Positions 1-9,826 of a stretch of DNA of 11,848 nt are shown piece after piece. Under the pieces are notes generated by a model that searched no databases, was not told where the DNA came from, and saw only the letters and a list, made by a program, of their open reading frames with translations. How positions within the stretch are numbered: position 1 is the stretch's first letter; each line of letters begins with the position of its first letter. The stretch lies in the NCBI GenBank assembly GCA_013698055.1, contig JACCVS010000809.1, positions 1 to 11,848 on the forward strand. Direction: 5' to 3'. The DNA comes from Acidobacteriota bacterium (GTDB taxonomy: Bacteria; Acidobacteriota; Blastocatellia; Pyrinomonadales; Pyrinomonadaceae). Both the position numbers and the translations under genes were made by a program.

Positions 1-29
1 ACAGGTAGACGCTCTGGAACCGTAAAAGC

Positions 30-97
30 AGTGACGAGTGATCAAGTGATGAGCGACAAGCACAAACGCTTTAACTCGTCACTTGTCACTCGTCACT
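30..97. repeat. Imperfect palindrome of GTGACGAGT-like words
   Basis: The arm at 30-53 is the reverse complement of the arm at 75-97, with one mismatch and one single-base bulge over about 23 bp and a 21-base loop. Each arm is built from short related words (GTGACGAGT, GTGATCAAG, GTCACTCGTCACT), so it also looks internally repetitive. The right arm is followed by one more copy of the word (CTTCACT). It lies just upstream of the lipoprotein gene. The structure is seen directly. That it belongs to a dispersed intergenic repeat family is inference from its form. Confidence 0.75.
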
Positions 98-130
98 CTT
101 CACTATTATACAGTGGGAGTAATTAGACCG

Positions 131-967
131 ATGAAACTCTCTCAAGCAAGAATCGGAATTCTGGTTCTCATCGCGCTTGTTTCCGCTTCGGGCTGCGGGT
201 TTATCAAAGGCCTCCGCTCCAAGAATGAGCTGAACAAAGTCGCGCAGAGTTACAAAGAGAAGAAGTTCGCCGAAGCGGAGATGCACGCTAAAAAAGCGTT
301 GGAGCTTGACCCTAGTAATGAGAACGCTCCCGTATTTATTGCGCGAGCAATTCATGCCCAGTATCGCAAAGGGGTGGATTCGCCGGAAAATGTAGCCAAG
401 GCGAACGAAGCCATCCAGTCTTACAAGGAACTTGCGAAAAAAGACCCCAACAATGACGAGGCGTTTACGGCAGTGACCGTTTTGCTGGGCAGCCTGAACA
501 AGCCCGAAGAGCAAAGTCAATGGGTTGAAGAGCGCGCCAAGAACGGATCAGTCGAGCCTAAAAAACGCGCGGACGCTATGGCCTTCCTCGCCAGTAAAGA
601 TTGGGAGTGTTCCAATCAAGTGACCGATAGCCCATCCAATCAACAGAAGGTGGACAAAGGCACTTCAGTAGTTCTCGTCTATATCAAGCCGAAGGATACG
701 GCGGATTACGACAAAGCGGTTAGACGTATGACGGTAGGACTGGAAAAAGCTGAGAACGCTATTAAGCTCGACAACGAGAACGAAAAGGCTTGGAGTCAGA
801 AGTACAACCTGCTGCTCGAAGCCAAGAAGCTTGCCCAAATGGATGAAAACACCGCCAAGGCACAGGAAATAGCAAAGCAGGCGGAAGAGGCATTGAAGCG
901 CACACAGGAATTGTACGAGAAAAAGAAGGCGGCACAGCCTCCTCCCCCCACAGCAGCGGCCGGTTAA
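131..967 (+). CDS. TPR-containing lipoprotein
   Basis: A 278-residue protein with a lipoprotein signal: Lys2, a hydrophobic stretch at residues 8-18, and a lipobox ending A-S-G-Cys22, so the mature protein is probably lipid-anchored in the envelope. The rest is helical and TPR-like. One clear repeat lies at about 32-65 (the pattern ends A-LELDPSNENA), a second at about 68-110 (ends KKDPNNDEA), and a third at about 208-250 (ends IKLDNENEKAW). The tail is Lys/Glu-rich and then Pro/Ala-rich. The ATG at 131 is chosen over an in-frame TTG at 83 because the signal peptide starts there and GGGAG lies at 115-119. It is probably a scaffold for protein contacts, with no enzymatic motif visible. A BamD-like role cannot be shown, as the repeats are only loosely similar. 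A terminator follows the gene, suggesting a single-gene unit. Confidence 0.85.
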   Translation: MKLSQARIGILVLIALVSASGCGFIKGLRSKNELNKVAQSYKEKKFAEAEMHAKKALELDPSNENAPVFIARAIHAQYRKGVDSPENVAKANEAIQSYKELAKKDPNNDEAFTAVTVLLGSLNKPEEQSQWVEERAKNGSVEPKKRADAMAFLASKDWECSNQVTDSPSNQQKVDKGTSVVLVYIKPKDTADYDKAVRRMTVGLEKAENAIKLDNENEKAWSQKYNLLLEAKKLAQMDENTAKAQEIAKQAEEALKRTQELYEKKKAAQPPPPTAAAG

Positions 968-1035
968 TTCAAGCCAAAACTGGCAGGCGAACGCGCTCGG
1001 ACCTCAACACACAACCCCGGTTCGCCACACGAGGC

Positions 1036-1074
1036 AGGTGATGCTCGACTTTCGGGTCGGGCATCACCTCTTTT
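1036..1074 (+). terminator. Rho-independent terminator after the TPR lipoprotein
   Basis: A 14-bp stem (1036-1049 with 1056-1069, one G-T wobble) closes a six-base loop and is followed by CTTTT. It lies 69 bases after the lipoprotein stop codon and ahead of the rel gene, separating the two transcription units. Confidence 0.85.
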
Positions 1075-1080
1075 ATAATT

Positions 1081-1150
1081 AGCGGTCAGCTATCAGCGGT
1101 CAGCTTTCAGCCAATGGCGTTTTAGCTGACTGCTGACCGCTGATAGCTGA
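1081..1150. repeat. Palindromic repeat with 19-bp perfect arms
   Basis: The 19 bases at 1086-1104 are the exact reverse complement of 1132-1150, and pairing continues inward with TCAGC/GCTGA after a short mismatch. The arms consist of repeated words (AGCGGTCAGC at 1081-1090 and again at 1095-1104; TATCAGCGG). It sits between the terminator and the rel start codon, and the right arm ends only 11 bases before the ATG. The word-like build resembles the element at 30-97, though the sequence is different. Confidence 0.8.
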
Positions 1151-1161
1151 GTGCTTACGAA

Positions 1162-3348
1162 ATGATTCGCATTGAGGACATTGTCGAGAAGGTCGGGAGA
1201 AATCACCCGCAAGCAGACCTTGATTTGCTGCGTCGCGCTTATTTCTTCTCTGCGCGCGAGCACAAAGGCCAAATGCGAGCTTCGGGCGAGCCGTATCTCG
1301 TTCACCCGCTCGAAGTCGCTAATATTCTGGCCGACATGCGTCTGGATGAGATTTCCGTTTCGACGGGACTACTGCACGATGTCGTCGAGGACACGCTCGT
1401 TGACCTCGAAACGATTCGTAAATATTTTGGCGACGAAGTCACTTTGCTGGTTGATGGCCTGACGAAAATTTCGCAGATCAGCAACGTCTCGCACGAAGAA
1501 CAGCAGGCCGAAAATGTTCGCAAGATGCTCCTGGCAATGGTCAACGACGTGCGCGTCGTCCTTGTCAAACTCGCTGACCGTCTGCACAACATGCGGACGT
1601 TGCAACACCTGAAGCCCGAGAAGCGCAAGCGCATTGCCCAAGAGACGATGGACATCTATGCTCCCATCGCACACCGCCTCGGCATGGGTAAGTTGCGCGG
1701 CGAGCTTGAAGACCTCGCTTTTCAGCACCTCCATCCGGAAGACTATCGTGAGCTGACCGTCCAACTGGAAACACGCCGCCCCGTCAACGAAGCCTTCCTC
1801 AAAGAGATTACTGCCAGCATCGAAGAGCAGATGCACGAATCCGACGTGCCTTACGTCCGCATCGAAGGCAGGATAAAACGCCTCTATTCGATTTGGAAGA
1901 AACTTCAAATTCAGAAAATCGATCTAAATCAAGTCTATGATCTGGTCGCCGCGCGTGTCATCACGCCGAACGAAGTTCGCTACTGTTACGCAGCACTCGG
2001 CGTCATTCATAACAACTGGCGTCCCGTGCCCGGACGCATCAAGGACTGGATTGCCACCCCGCGCGACAACCTCTATCAATCACTGCACACATCCGTCATC
2101 GGTCCGAAAGCCCAACCCTTTGAAGTTCAGATTCGCACGGAAGAGATGCACCATATCGCGGAAGAGGGTGTCGCGGCGCACTGGAAATACAAGGATGACA
2201 AGCGCGGCACGCGCGATGATGACAAGGCTTTGCAGGCGTTGCGCTCATTGGTGGAATGGACGCAGGAGGTCAAGGACTCGCGCGATTTCCTGGATTCATT
2301 AAAGCTCGACCTCTACCCGAAAGATGTTTACGCCTTCACCCCGATGGGCAAGGTAATCCAGTTGCCACGCGGCGCGACACCCGTTGATTTCGCTTTTGCG
2401 ATTCACTCGGAAGTCGGCAATACATGCACGGGTGCGCGCATCAACAATCGCATGGCACCTTTGCGCTCACAGATTCAAAACGGCGATGTCGTCGAGATTC
2501 TGACGACATCTAATTCACATCCCAGTCGCGACTGGCTGAATTTCGTCGTCACCTCACGCGCGAAGAATCGCGTGCGCCACTGGGTCTCAGAGCAGCAGCG
2601 CGCCGAGAGCATCGAGATCGGGCGCAAGCTGTTCGAGAAAGAGGCGGCACGCTTCCAGCTTCCCACCAAGAAACTATTGAACGGCAGCGACGACACGTTC
2701 AAGCGCATCGCAGGTGAATACGGCTACGGGCGCGTTGACGATCTGCTCGCGGCCATCGGCTACGGCAAGCTCGTGCCGCGCAACGTCATTGCCAAATATC
2801 TCCCGCCCGCAAAGTTTGAAGAACTCGACGCGCAGAAGGAGTCTAAGCTTCGCAGCGGAATGCGCGCCGTCAAGCGTCTCATCCGGTTGGGCGAAGATGC
2901 GATTGTCGTGCGCGGTGTGGACGATTTAATGGTGGTCCGCGCGCGCTGCTGCAATCCGCTTCGTGGCGAAGAAATTGTTGGCTACATCACCCGCGGCAAG
3001 GGCGTTGCGGTTCACTCTACGCGCTGCAAAAACGTGACGCAGTTGATGATCAACCCTGAGCGAATAGTCGAAGTCGAGTGGGCGGGTAAATCTGATGACG
3101 CCGCCTACGCCGTCAAGCTGTTGGCGATAACAGAGAACCGCACGGGCATGATCGCCGGAATTACAGGAGCCATCTCCGACATGAAAACAGGCATCCGTGA
3201 CGCCCGCGCCTCTGTCGCTCCGGACGAGCGGGGGCGAATCGAGGTGACGGTTGAGGTTTTCGATGTCAAGCATCTGGACAAAGTAATCAATTCGATTAAG
3301 AGCGTGCCGGGTGTACTCGACGTTGAACGCTTGCAGGGCGCGGCCTAA
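1162..3348 (+). CDS. rel: Bifunctional (p)ppGpp synthetase/hydrolase, Rel/SpoT family
   Basis: A full-length long RSH protein (728 residues) that makes and degrades the stringent-response alarmone (p)ppGpp in the cytoplasm. The HD hydrolase domain (about 25-175) keeps Arg39, His48, His72-Asp73, Glu76-Asp77, Asp139 and Asn143, so hydrolysis should be active. The synthetase domain (about 215-345) has the R237-x-K239 / K247 nucleotide-binding cluster, Asp260, the YQSLHT motif and EVQIRT at 321-326. TGS follows at about 388-450, a Cys-containing region (Cys596, Cys597, Cys622) at about 590-625, and ACT at about 650-726. The residues between Lys247 and Asp260 match neither the RxKD nor the ExDD signature cleanly, so preference for GDP or GTP cannot be read. 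The N-terminus fits family proteins, supporting this ATG, although no good Shine-Dalgarno precedes it and a palindrome ends 11 bases upstream. Confidence 0.97.
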   Translation: MIRIEDIVEKVGRNHPQADLDLLRRAYFFSAREHKGQMRASGEPYLVHPLEVANILADMRLDEISVSTGLLHDVVEDTLVDLETIRKYFGDEVTLLVDGLTKISQISNVSHEEQQAENVRKMLLAMVNDVRVVLVKLADRLHNMRTLQHLKPEKRKRIAQETMDIYAPIAHRLGMGKLRGELEDLAFQHLHPEDYRELTVQLETRRPVNEAFLKEITASIEEQMHESDVPYVRIEGRIKRLYSIWKKLQIQKIDLNQVYDLVAARVITPNEVRYCYAALGVIHNNWRPVPGRIKDWIATPRDNLYQSLHTSVIGPKAQPFEVQIRTEEMHHIAEEGVAAHWKYKDDKRGTRDDDKALQALRSLVEWTQEVKDSRDFLDSLKLDLYPKDVYAFTPMGKVIQLPRGATPVDFAFAIHSEVGNTCTGARINNRMAPLRSQIQNGDVVEILTTSNSHPSRDWLNFVVTSRAKNRVRHWVSEQQRAESIEIGRKLFEKEAARFQLPTKKLLNGSDDTFKRIAGEYGYGRVDDLLAAIGYGKLVPRNVIAKYLPPAKFEELDAQKESKLRSGMRAVKRLIRLGEDAIVVRGVDDLMVVRARCCNPLRGEEIVGYITRGKGVAVHSTRCKNVTQLMINPERIVEVEWAGKSDDAAYAVKLLAITENRTGMIAGITGAISDMKTGIRDARASVAPDERGRIEVTVEVFDVKHLDKVINSIKSVPGVLDVERLQGAA

Positions 3349-3452
3349 AATTCAAAAGTCAGGCGGAAGCCGCTTTATTACAGGCGGAAGCCGCTTTATT
3401 AAAAGAGACTCTCCGCCTTGTATCCTGAATTCTGCGTTTAGTTTTGAATTTT
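3347..3452. repeat. Composite inverted-repeat element directly after rel
   Basis: Perfect 11-bp ends (3347-3357, AAAATTCAAAA, against 3442-3452, TTTTGAATTTT) enclose a second inverted pair (AGGCGGA at 3361-3367 with TCCGCCT at 3412-3418) and a 21-bp tandem duplication. The outer arm begins within the rel stop codon. The element could fold in RNA and act as a 3' structure. No U-run terminator is seen. It may be a small dispersed repeat. Confidence 0.6.
3360..3401. repeat. Exact 21-bp tandem duplication
   Basis: Two identical 21-bp units lie head to tail (3360-3380 and 3381-3401). Each contains GCGG-AAG-CCGC, a tiny hairpin, followed by TTTATTA. Only two copies exist, so this is not a CRISPR array. 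Confidence 0.9.
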
Positions 3453-3478
3453 GCCTTCTCCGGTCTTTCTGTTAAAAT
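3451..3478 (+). promoter_or_regulatory. Candidate promoter of ridA
   Basis: TTGCCT (3451-3456), a 16-base spacer and TAAAAT (3473-3478) form a plausible sigma-70-type promoter about 43 bases before the ridA start. The -35 overlaps the end of the inverted-repeat element. The match is moderate and unproven. Confidence 0.35.
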
Positions 3479-3520
3479 GCACAGTTTGTTTCACGAAGGG
3501 GAAAAGAGGTTATCCGTACA

Positions 3521-3907
3521 GTGAGGGAGATCGTCAAAACTGAGAGTGCGCCTGCGGCCATCGGGCCATATTCACAGGCTATCCGCGCTGGAGGATTCGT
3601 ATTCGCCTCTGGGCAAATTCCTCTTGATCCGAAGACAGGCGAGTTCGTCCCAGGCGGCGTTGCCGAGCAGACCGAACAGGTGATGCGTAATCTCAGTGCC
3701 GTGCTTGAAGCAGCGGGAACCGGCCTTAAGAGTGTCGTTAAGACGACGGTCTTTCTCGCGGATATGAACGATTTCTCGGCGATGAATGAGGTTTACGGGC
3801 GGTATTTCAAGGAAAATCCACCAGCGCGCGCAACCGTTGAAGCGGCGCGCCTGCCGCGCGATGCTCGCGTTGAAATTGAGGTCATCGCGCTTGCAGAAAA
3901 AGAATAG
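3521..3907 (+). CDS. ridA: RidA family enamine/imine deaminase
   Basis: At 128 residues this is the standard length for RidA (YjgF/YER057c/UK114), a trimeric cytoplasmic enzyme that hydrolyses reactive 2-aminoacrylate and related imines released by PLP enzymes. Family hallmarks are visible: IGPYSQA at 14-20, FASGQIPLDPKTG at 28-40, the substrate-binding Arg103 in the PARATVEAARLP stretch, and the acidic C-terminal strand VEIEVIA (117-123). The start is GTG at 3521 with AGAGG at 3505-3509; no better upstream start fits the family N-terminus. A candidate promoter lies close upstream, so it may be expressed separately from rel. Paralogues in this superfamily can differ in substrate, but the Arg and acidic residues favour true RidA activity. 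Confidence 0.95.
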   Translation: MREIVKTESAPAAIGPYSQAIRAGGFVFASGQIPLDPKTGEFVPGGVAEQTEQVMRNLSAVLEAAGTGLKSVVKTTVFLADMNDFSAMNEVYGRYFKENPPARATVEAARLPRDARVEIEVIALAEKE

Positions 3908-3958
3908 CTACCGCGCATCCTCTGGCCGACTTGTCAGTCGTCATAGTCGCCCGGTAGC
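3907..3958. terminator. Candidate bidirectional terminator between convergent ridA and rpmB
   Basis: GCTACCG at 3907-3913 pairs with CGGTAGC at 3952-3958, and a smaller hairpin (CGACT-TGTC-AGTCG, 3927-3940) lies inside. The structure occupies the gap between two converging genes. A clear U-run is missing on both strands, so this is only a candidate. Confidence 0.35.
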
Positions 3959-3990
3959 CATTGAGTTTGAAAAGATAAGATGCCGTCGGC

Positions 3991-4185
3991 TCATGCTGCT
4001 TTCGCGATTTTGCCGGCCTTGATGCATCTGGTGCAGACCTTCGTGCGCTGAACACCGCCTTGCGGGCGCTGTACGCGGATGGATTGCAGGTTTGGGTTAA
4101 AGCGGCGGCGGGTGCGATTGTTCGCGTGGGAAACATTATTACCGAATTGCGGGCCTTTGCCGCAGACTTCGCATCGTTTAGCCAT
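3991..4185 (-). CDS. rpmB: 50S ribosomal protein L28
   Basis: A 64-residue basic protein beginning MAKRCEVCGK, the classic L28 start, followed by the N-x-x-SHANNRTRRRF core that contacts 23S rRNA. Two CxxC pairs (Cys5/Cys8 and Cys51/Cys54) mark the zinc-binding form of L28; organisms often also keep a Cys-free copy used under zinc limitation, and this is the zinc-dependent type. GGAGG lies at 4198-4202, 12 bases ahead of the ATG. It stands alone here, convergent with ridA and divergent from the PPIase gene, instead of beside rpmG as in many bacteria. A strong promoter (4276-4305) and a leader able to form hairpins precede it. Confidence 0.97.
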   Translation of the reverse strand: MAKRCEVCGKGPQFGNNVSHANNRTRRRFNPNLQSIRVQRPQGGVQRTKVCTRCIKAGKIAKAA

Positions 4186-4223
4186 GATTATTTAATTCCT
4201 CCGAGCATTAAAGCCGTATTTAG

Positions 4224-4267
4224 GATTCTCTTGGACGAGAATCATTGAATCCGAGCAAGAGATTCAA
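4224..4267 (-). promoter_or_regulatory. Structured 5' leader of rpmB with two hairpins
   Basis: Within the predicted rpmB leader, GATTCTC (4224-4230) pairs with GAGAATC (4237-4243), and TTGAATC (4245-4251) pairs with GATTCAA (4261-4267). Both stems are 7 bp and perfect. They share the GAATC/GATTC word, so the distal arms could pair with each other instead, giving mutually exclusive folds. Ribosomal protein leaders are often autoregulated by the protein. Such a role here is inference. Confidence 0.45.
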
Positions 4268-4275
4268 AACGAGAA

Positions 4276-4305
4276 CTTATAGCAAACGTTTTTCCGAAAC
4301 GTCAA
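4276..4305 (-). promoter_or_regulatory. Promoter of rpmB
   Basis: Reading the minus strand, TTGACG (4305-4300), an 18-base spacer and TATAAG (4281-4276) match sigma-70 consensus well. The predicted start near 4269 gives a leader of about 84 bases. Confidence 0.65.
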
Positions 4306-4370
4306 GCAGGTAAAGCGTGCGTTCGGGAATTAGCCATCAGTCATTATCGTCAACTTTGAAGGAGCAGAAA

Positions 4371-5615
4371 GTGTCCAGATTAATCAAACAGACAGTTCTT
4401 ACGGCCAGCGTCGCTCTGATCACGCTTGCGTTCACCGCTTGCGGTTCGACCGGCAGTGGCACAGGTACAGGCACAACTAGTCCGGGCGGTGCGACGGATG
4501 TTGCCGCTACCGTGAACAGCAAAAATATAATGTTAAGCGAAGTTGACCGGCTCATCAACCAGAAGTTTCAGGGCCAGCAGTCAAAGCTGTCGCCGCTTCA
4601 GCTTGCTCAGACGCGCTTGCAGGCGCTCGACACCTTGATTCAACAAGAGGTGCTCTTCCAGCGCGCCGAAAAGCAGGGGTTGATTCCAAAAGATGATGAG
4701 ATTAACCAGGTTCTGACGGTTCTCAAACAGCAGAGCGGAATGACCGAAGAAGAGTTTCAGAAGAGGCTCAAGGAGCAGGGGCAGACCGTCGAGATGCTGC
4801 GTGATGAAGCACGCAGGTCGAAGGCTATTGAGAAGCTACAGGATCAGATCAATGCAAAGATCACCGTCAGGGACGAAGAGGTCTCGGATTATTACAACAC
4901 CAACAAGCAGCAATTCATCAACCCGCGCGGCGTAGGTCTCGCCAATATCGTGGTTGACCCGGCAGAAAACGGGCTACAGGATGACGCGAAGAATGAGACG
5001 GAAGCGAAAGTTAAGGTTGATAACATCTATGCACAGCTAAAAAGCGGAGCGGATTTCGCGACGGTCGCGCGCGCGCGTAGCGAGGATGTGCCGGAGGTCA
5101 GAGAGCGCGGTGGCGATCTTGGGTTTGCCACTGAAGATGCTCTTAAGCAGAATGGCTTTCCGGTATCGCTTGTCGAGCAATTCTTCGGGCCGTTGCAGGT
5201 TGGCAGTTACACCCCGCCCATACAGTTCCCGAACAAGCGCTGGTACATTTTCAAGCTACAGAGCAAGCAACTTCAGAACGAGAACCTGACGTTCGATAGC
5301 CCCGGCGTGCGCCAGCAGATCACACAGGCGCTGACCGATCAGCGCAAGCAGATTCTGAACGCGGCTTTATTAGAAGTGGCCATGACAGAGGCGAAGGTCG
5401 TCAATAATCTTGCTGCGGATATGCTCGCCAAACCCGAAATGATGAGCGGGATGCGACAGGCGACTCCGGGCACTACTGCATCTCCGGCTGCATCCCCGGC
5501 GTCGTCTCCTGCTACCTCTCCGGTCGTGCCTCCTGCCGCCAGTCCGTCGGCATCAGCTACGCCACAGGCGACAGCCACCCCGGCGTCCACCGTTTCACCG
5601 GCTCCTAACAAGTAA
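4371..5615 (+). CDS. SurA/PrsA-like peptidyl-prolyl isomerase lipoprotein
   Basis: A 414-residue envelope chaperone/isomerase candidate. The start is GTG at 4371, chosen over an in-frame upstream GTG at 4317 because AAGGAG lies at 4359-4364 and a signal peptide begins there: basic MSRLIK, a hydrophobic core, then a lipobox F-T-A-Cys24. After a Gly/Thr-rich linker comes a SurA N-like helical domain (about 44-165), typical of periplasmic chaperones that hold unfolded outer-membrane or secreted proteins. A parvulin-type domain follows (about 185-298) with ARSED and GGDLGF (247-252). Parvulin domains usually carry RARHILV at the first strand, but here the strand reads GLANIVV with no His, so catalysis may be weak or lost. 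The C-terminus (about 364-414) is a low-complexity Ala/Ser/Pro/Thr tail. It is divergent from rpmB. Confidence 0.88.
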   Translation: MSRLIKQTVLTASVALITLAFTACGSTGSGTGTGTTSPGGATDVAATVNSKNIMLSEVDRLINQKFQGQQSKLSPLQLAQTRLQALDTLIQQEVLFQRAEKQGLIPKDDEINQVLTVLKQQSGMTEEEFQKRLKEQGQTVEMLRDEARRSKAIEKLQDQINAKITVRDEEVSDYYNTNKQQFINPRGVGLANIVVDPAENGLQDDAKNETEAKVKVDNIYAQLKSGADFATVARARSEDVPEVRERGGDLGFATEDALKQNGFPVSLVEQFFGPLQVGSYTPPIQFPNKRWYIFKLQSKQLQNENLTFDSPGVRQQITQALTDQRKQILNAALLEVAMTEAKVVNNLAADMLAKPEMMSGMRQATPGTTASPAASPASSPATSPVVPPAASPSASATPQATATPASTVSPAPNK

Positions 5616-5635
5616 ACGGTGAGGAGTAATTAAAA

Positions 5636-5675
5636 AGCAGTGAGGAGAGACTGCCTGGCATTTCTCCTCACTGCT
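5636..5675. repeat. Inverted repeat between PPIase and ABC-F genes
   Basis: AGCAGTGAGGAGA at 5636-5648 is the exact reverse complement of 5663-5675, with a 14-base loop. The word GTGAGGAG also occurs at 5619-5626. It could help end PPIase transcription, but there is no clear U-run (TTACTGTTT follows), so it is listed as a repeat/hairpin. It again has the word-like composition of the other backbone palindromes. Confidence 0.7.
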
Positions 5676-5710
5676 TACTGTTTGCAGGACACTTAAAAAA
5701 TTTCCTTGTC

Positions 5711-7642
<1,932 letters not shown>

Positions 7643-7671
7643 AAAAGCGGACGAAAACCTCAGTCCCCAGC

Positions 7672-7700
7672 TTGACGTTAACTGCCGCCTCATTTATATT
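7672..7700 (+). promoter_or_regulatory. Promoter of the small exported protein gene
   Basis: TTGACG (7672-7677), a 17-base spacer and TATATT (7695-7700) closely fit sigma-70 consensus. The predicted start near 7707 leaves a leader of about 130 bases before the gene at 7838. That leader holds a 10-bp direct repeat, ATTTCAACTC, at 7783-7792 and 7808-7817. Confidence 0.65.
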
Positions 7701-7837
7701 GCGCAGGCTCGTAAAGGCACGATGGTGATGAGTCTCTATCTTCCCCTTGCCTTCTGGCAATAGCTTCGCAGAGACTCTCTGTATTTCAACTCAGCTCTTG
7801 CCCTCCAATTTCAACTCTCAACCCTGAAAGGCTTCAC

Positions 7838-8335
7838 ATGTTAAAAAAACTTTCCTTGTTATTAATCTTCTCTCTGCTTTTTGGATCGGTTGCTGTCTAT
7901 GCCAAATCAGACAAGGCTTCTTACTATGGTGGCACGATGGCAGCATTCAAAGATGCGAAGAAAGAAGTTAAGGGCCGCTTGGTGGCTACCGACGAAAAGG
8001 AACTCCAGTTCATTTATGAAAAGAATCAGATCGCATCCATCCCCTACGCCAACTTTATTGATATCGAGTACGGTCAAAAATCCGGGAGGCGTATCGGCGC
8101 TGCTGTCGCCACGACGATCTTACTTGGCCCCCTCGGGTTGCTTACCTTGTTCTCTAAAAAGCAGAAGCATTTTGTCACTATCGGATTCACTGACGAGGCT
8201 GGAAAAGAGCAGGTCGCCGTCTTTAAGATTGATAAAGACATGGTGAGAACATTCTTGCCGATTCTCGAAGCGCGCTCAGGGAAAAAGGTCGAATACCAAA
8301 GTAAGGGCGCTGAAAAGAAAGCCACGGGTAAGTAA
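7838..8335 (+). CDS. Exported hypothetical protein with one membrane/hairpin segment
   Basis: A 165-residue protein of unrecognised family. The N-terminus is a signal peptide (MLKK, then a hydrophobic run to about residue 20, possible cleavage after V-Y-Ala22). Residues 45-78 read as beta strands (KGRLVATDEKELQFIY, then a PYANFIDIEYG strand). A hydrophobic Gly-rich segment follows (about 86-105), ending at FSKKQK. A second beta region (HFVTIGFTD, then QVAVFKI) and a helix (VRTFLPILEA) come next. Strands around a final helix suggest a small PH-like fold interrupted by a hydrophobic hairpin; this is inference only. The tail is Lys-rich. AAAGG at 7827-7831 sits 6 bases before the ATG. It has its own promoter and terminator, so it is a single-gene unit. 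No function is claimed. Confidence 0.8.
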   Translation: MLKKLSLLLIFSLLFGSVAVYAKSDKASYYGGTMAAFKDAKKEVKGRLVATDEKELQFIYEKNQIASIPYANFIDIEYGQKSGRRIGAAVATTILLGPLGLLTLFSKKQKHFVTIGFTDEAGKEQVAVFKIDKDMVRTFLPILEARSGKKVEYQSKGAEKKATGK

Positions 8336-8353
8336 GAAAAGCCTGATAACATA

Positions 8354-8390
8354 AAACCGTCTGCGCTGGCATAATCAGCGCAGACGGTTT
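8354..8390. terminator. Strong hairpin terminator
   Basis: A perfect 15-bp stem (8354-8368 with 8376-8390) encloses a 7-base loop, 18 bases after the stop of the exported-protein gene. The stem ends in GGTTT followed by CTCTATCTC. On the opposite strand the stem also ends in T's, so it may work both ways and could stop integrase transcripts that pass the tRNA. Confidence 0.8.
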
Positions 8391-8501
8391 CTCTATCTCG
8401 CTCATTGCTTGGAAAGTGATAGCTGGTCAGTTTCAAATTATAAGGGCGATAAATACGGGAGCATAAACTCAAACTGAACTACTGCCAGGAAAGTGCGTAG
8501 C

Positions 8502-8530
8502 TTGACACTCTTGCTGCCCGTTTGTTAATT
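8502..8530 (+). promoter_or_regulatory. Promoter of tRNA-Val
   Basis: TTGACA (8502-8507, perfect -35), a 17-base spacer and TTAATT (8525-8530) precede the tRNA, with a predicted start about 40 bases before its 5' end. Between them lies an inverted pair TTTTCAAA / TTTGAAAA (8541-8548 and 8568-8575). Confidence 0.6.
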
Positions 8531-8576
8531 TACAGCCTCGTTTTCAAAGCTATTTTAAAGCGAATGTTTTGAAAAT

Positions 8577-9813
<1,237 letters not shown>

Positions 9814-9826
9814 GGCAATTCTCCAG

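Noticed and set aside
83..130. TTG start extending the TPR lipoprotein upstream
   Set aside because: The extension would bury the signal peptide, and it falls within the palindrome. The ATG at 131 has the signal peptide and a ribosome binding site.
1369..1908. 179-residue minus-strand frame inside rel
   Set aside because: Antisense to the HD and synthetase domains of a clearly real gene, with no domain of its own.
3360..3401. Tandem repeat considered as a CRISPR array
   Set aside because: Only two units, directly abutting with no spacers, and no cas genes.
8425..8477. Inverted pair TCAGTTT / AAACTGA upstream of the tRNA promoter
   Set aside because: Only 7 bp with a long gap, which is expected by chance in AT-rich spacer.
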